Positions 63,756 through 64,000 of a DNA stretch of 64,000 nt are shown here, piece by piece (the first letter of the stretch is position 1; each line of letters starts with the position of its first letter). The notes under the pieces were generated by a model, which was not told the origin of the DNA, did not search any database, and saw only the letters and a program-made list of their open reading frames with translations. Made by a program: the position numbers and the translations under genes. This stretch comes from Siphonodentalium dalli (Eukaryota > Mollusca > Scaphopoda > Gadilida > Siphonodentaliidae), in contig CP136066.1 of NCBI GenBank assembly GCA_032622095.1, positions 153,351,152 through 153,415,151 on the forward strand, given 5' to 3'.

Positions 63756-64000
63756 TATACCCCGCAACCAGTTGTGGGTGGGTTGTGAAGGTATATTGAA
63801 ATCAGCTTGTCCGTCCGTCAGTCCGTTCACCAATATATATATATATATATCTAATTGTTCCCGATATATTTGGGAGGAATATCGTAATCAGCATGTCTGT
63901 CCGAGATGGTTTCTGATTGATAACTTTAGTATTAGTTAACTGATTTGTATGTGACATGTCCGTGGTATTTCTACAATGTTAGAGTCGAAGTATAGTTGAT
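63756..64000 (+). repeat. Start of another tandem-unit element, cut by the window edge
   Basis: TTATACCCCGCAACCAG with GTCCGTCCGTCAGTCCG, then a (TA) run at about 63835-63852 and TTTGGGAGGAATATCGTAAT, the usual opening of this repeat type. Confidence 0.5.

Overview
This is a eukaryotic window. It is AT-rich, has small exons with GT..AG introns of up to about 13 kb, and is dense in foldback MITEs, hAT-type DNA transposons and minisatellite-like arrays. Two conserved animal genes are readable. The repeat style (arrays ending in runs such as GGACGGACGG, and 120-175 bp units that begin like low-grade coding sequence) suggests an invertebrate, most likely a lophotrochozoan such as a mollusc. That taxonomic guess is inference. 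The two genes themselves only show that it is an animal.

Layout: (1) Positions 1-38,365, minus strand: the 5' half of exportin-1 (XPO1/CRM1). Thirteen coding exons carry 517 codons in unbroken phase, from the start ATG at 38,365 to an exon ending at 267. The gene runs off the left edge just before the exon that should carry the leptomycin-B-reactive cysteine. (2) Positions 45,496-57,262, plus strand: a ZNF410-like C2H2 zinc-finger gene. Five exons are readable (550 codons so far) and it runs off the right side without a stop. The two genes are head to head, with about 7.2 kb between start codons and a 175-bp repeat array in between. (3) The rest is intronic or intergenic repeats.

Mobile and repeat content: two hAT-type elements with exact 8-bp target duplications (36,310-38,178 and 48,701-51,931) and a third hAT-like one (13,897-15,077); a TTA-flanked long-TIR element (9,855-12,993); a decayed hAT-like transposase nested in a minisatellite-type element (16,021-18,846); a THAP-domain fragment (3,073-3,290); several MITE families, three of them with TTAA ends and one with TA ends; a 3.3-kb foldback whose arms enclose oppositely oriented 45-bp minisatellites (27,409-30,759); about twenty 164-bp units at 57.5-61.3 kb; and 122-132-bp arrays rich in TCAAGGTCA.

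The best candidate for something undescribed is a 9.25-kb unit (25,680-34,931). It is bounded by TTAA plus a perfect 15-bp inverted repeat, and it contains a broken P2X7-like zinc-binding domain gene, the large foldback and a long perfect-looking hairpin. In XPO1 there is also a fossil duplicate of one exon end, and a MITE sits eight bases into an intron. XPO1 is the main nuclear export receptor for NES cargo. ZNF410 in mammals is a highly specific activator of CHD4. Nothing seen here links the two functionally beyond adjacency.
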